Shown here: positions 9,423-9,953 of the stretch, piece after piece
Position numbering within the stretch: the stretch's first letter is position 1
How the letters are laid out: every line of letters starts with the position of its first letter
Assembly: GCA_046048295.1 (NCBI GenBank)
Contig: JBJOGJ010000142.1
Location: 1 to 9,953, forward strand
DNA length: 9,953 nucleotides
DNA from: CBDCWA01 sp046048295
Lineage (GTDB): Bacteria > Pseudomonadota > Alphaproteobacteria > Rhizobiales > Hyphomicrobiaceae
Direction of reading: 5' to 3'
Notes under the pieces: model-generated
The model's database searches: none
Told to the model about the DNA's origin: nothing
Seen by the model: only the letters and a program-made list of their open reading frames with translations
Program-made: the position numbers and the translations under genes

Positions 9423-9446
9423 AAAGCCCGGTGCCGAGCACCGAGC
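9423..9446 (-). terminator. Hairpin after lysC, probable terminator
   Basis: Four bases past the lysC stop, the minus strand reads GCTCGGTGC, loop TCG, GCACCGGGC and then TTTAG. The stem has nine pairs, one of them a T-G wobble, and is followed by three T. The stem is strong but the T tract is short, so it may end lysC transcription fully or only reduce read-through into ptsP. Confidence 0.5.
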
Positions 9447-9450
9447 AGTG

Positions 9451-9953
9451 CTATTTCTGGTCCAGGCCGTAGACCGTGTGCAGCGCACGAACCGCCAGTT
9501 CGCCATATTCGGCGCTGATGAGGACGCTGATCTTGATCTCCGACGTGCTGATGGCGAGGATGTTTATACCGCGATCTGCCAGAGTTTTGAACATAGTGGC
9601 GGCAACGCCGGCATGGCTGCGCATGCCGATGCCGACGACCGAGACCTTGACGATGCCCGCCGAACTCAGGACGTCGAAAAAGCCGATGTCCTCCTTCGCG
9701 GCCTGCAGCACCTCGAGCGCGCGGTTCAGTTCGCTAGACTGCACGGTGAAGGTCATGTCGGTGTGCTTGCCGTCCGCCGCGAGGTTCTGGACGATCATGT
9801 CGACATTGATGTTGGCGTCGGCGAGCGGGCCGAAGATGCGTGCAGCGATGCCCGGCTTGTCCGCGACCTTGAGAATGGTGACCTTGGCCTCGTCCTTGGT
9901 GAAGGCGATGCCGCTTACGACCTGACTTTCCACGATTTCATCCTCGTCACAGA
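9451..9953 (-). CDS. lysC: Aspartokinase, C-terminal regulatory part (5' end outside window)
   Basis: Aspartokinase phosphorylates aspartate, the first step toward lysine, threonine, methionine and diaminopimelate. The frame is open to the window edge, so the 166 visible residues are only the C-terminus; the GTG at 9933 is an internal valine codon and not the start. Seen: CDEDEIVESQVVSGIAF at the edge, typical of the linker after the kinase domain; a first ACT domain around KPGIAARIFGPLADANINV with DMIVQN; and a second ACT domain with VVGIGMRSHAGVAATMF, LADRGINILAISTSEIKIS and a C-terminal RALHTVYGLDQK. ACT domains bind lysine and/or threonine for feedback inhibition. The kinase domain cannot be judged. 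The TAG stop is followed by a hairpin and then ptsP. The alphaproteobacterial monofunctional type is the best fit, with no sign of a fused homoserine dehydrogenase. Confidence 0.96.
   Translation of the reverse strand, partial: CDEDEIVESQVVSGIAFTKDEAKVTILKVADKPGIAARIFGPLADANINVDMIVQNLAADGKHTDMTFTVQSSELNRALEVLQAAKEDIGFFDVLSSAGIVKVSVVGIGMRSHAGVAATMFKTLADRGINILAISTSEIKISVLISAEYGELAVRALHTVYGLDQK

Noticed and set aside
7659..9518. 619-codon plus-strand open frame opposite ptsP
   Set aside because: It mirrors the ptsP codons, has no family features and no ribosome site; a GC-driven shadow.
9931..9933. GTG as the start of a short ACT-domain protein
   Set aside because: The frame stays open to the window edge with CDEDEI, the usual aspartokinase linker, so the GTG is an internal valine codon.

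Overview
The window is a high-GC stretch of alphaproteobacterial chromosome, most likely from Rhizobiales (Hyphomicrobiales). The evidence is the minus-strand gene order lysC, ptsP, prfA, prmC, a DUF4167 gene and clpB, which matches the arrangement I know from rhizobia and relatives. A GAF-type nitrogen-PTS enzyme I and the alphaproteobacterial DUF4167 family point the same way. I cannot name the genus from the sequence alone.

Layout from right to left, in the direction of transcription. The window opens inside lysC (aspartokinase; only its regulatory ACT domains are visible). A GC-rich hairpin with a short T tract follows, then a likely promoter. Next come ptsP (EI-Ntr) and prfA (release factor 1), and prmC (the methyltransferase that modifies release factors) overlaps the prfA stop by ATGA. 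A 434-base gap without a convincing gene precedes the DUF4167 gene, a basic, low-complexity protein carrying a 30-base tandem repeat. A hairpin, a heat-shock-like promoter and clpB (the disaggregase) follow. clpB ends at a strong intrinsic terminator. On the opposite strand, converging on clpB, is the 3' end of a SUMF1/FGE-sulfatase family gene whose start lies outside the window.

Functionally, prfA and prmC form a translation-termination pair: PrmC methylates the GGQ glutamine of RF1. ptsP heads the nitrogen phosphotransferase relay, lysC the aspartate-family amino-acid pathway, and clpB serves proteostasis under stress. The minus-strand block is ordinary core genome and shows no sign of a new system. 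The least ordinary gene is the SUMF1-domain fragment, which lacks the catalytic cysteines of a true formylglycine-generating enzyme and may be the tail of a larger multidomain protein. Other points worth a look are the altered phosphohistidine motif in PtsP, the repeat in the DUF4167 gene, the prfA leader hairpin and the long prmC-DUF4167 gap.
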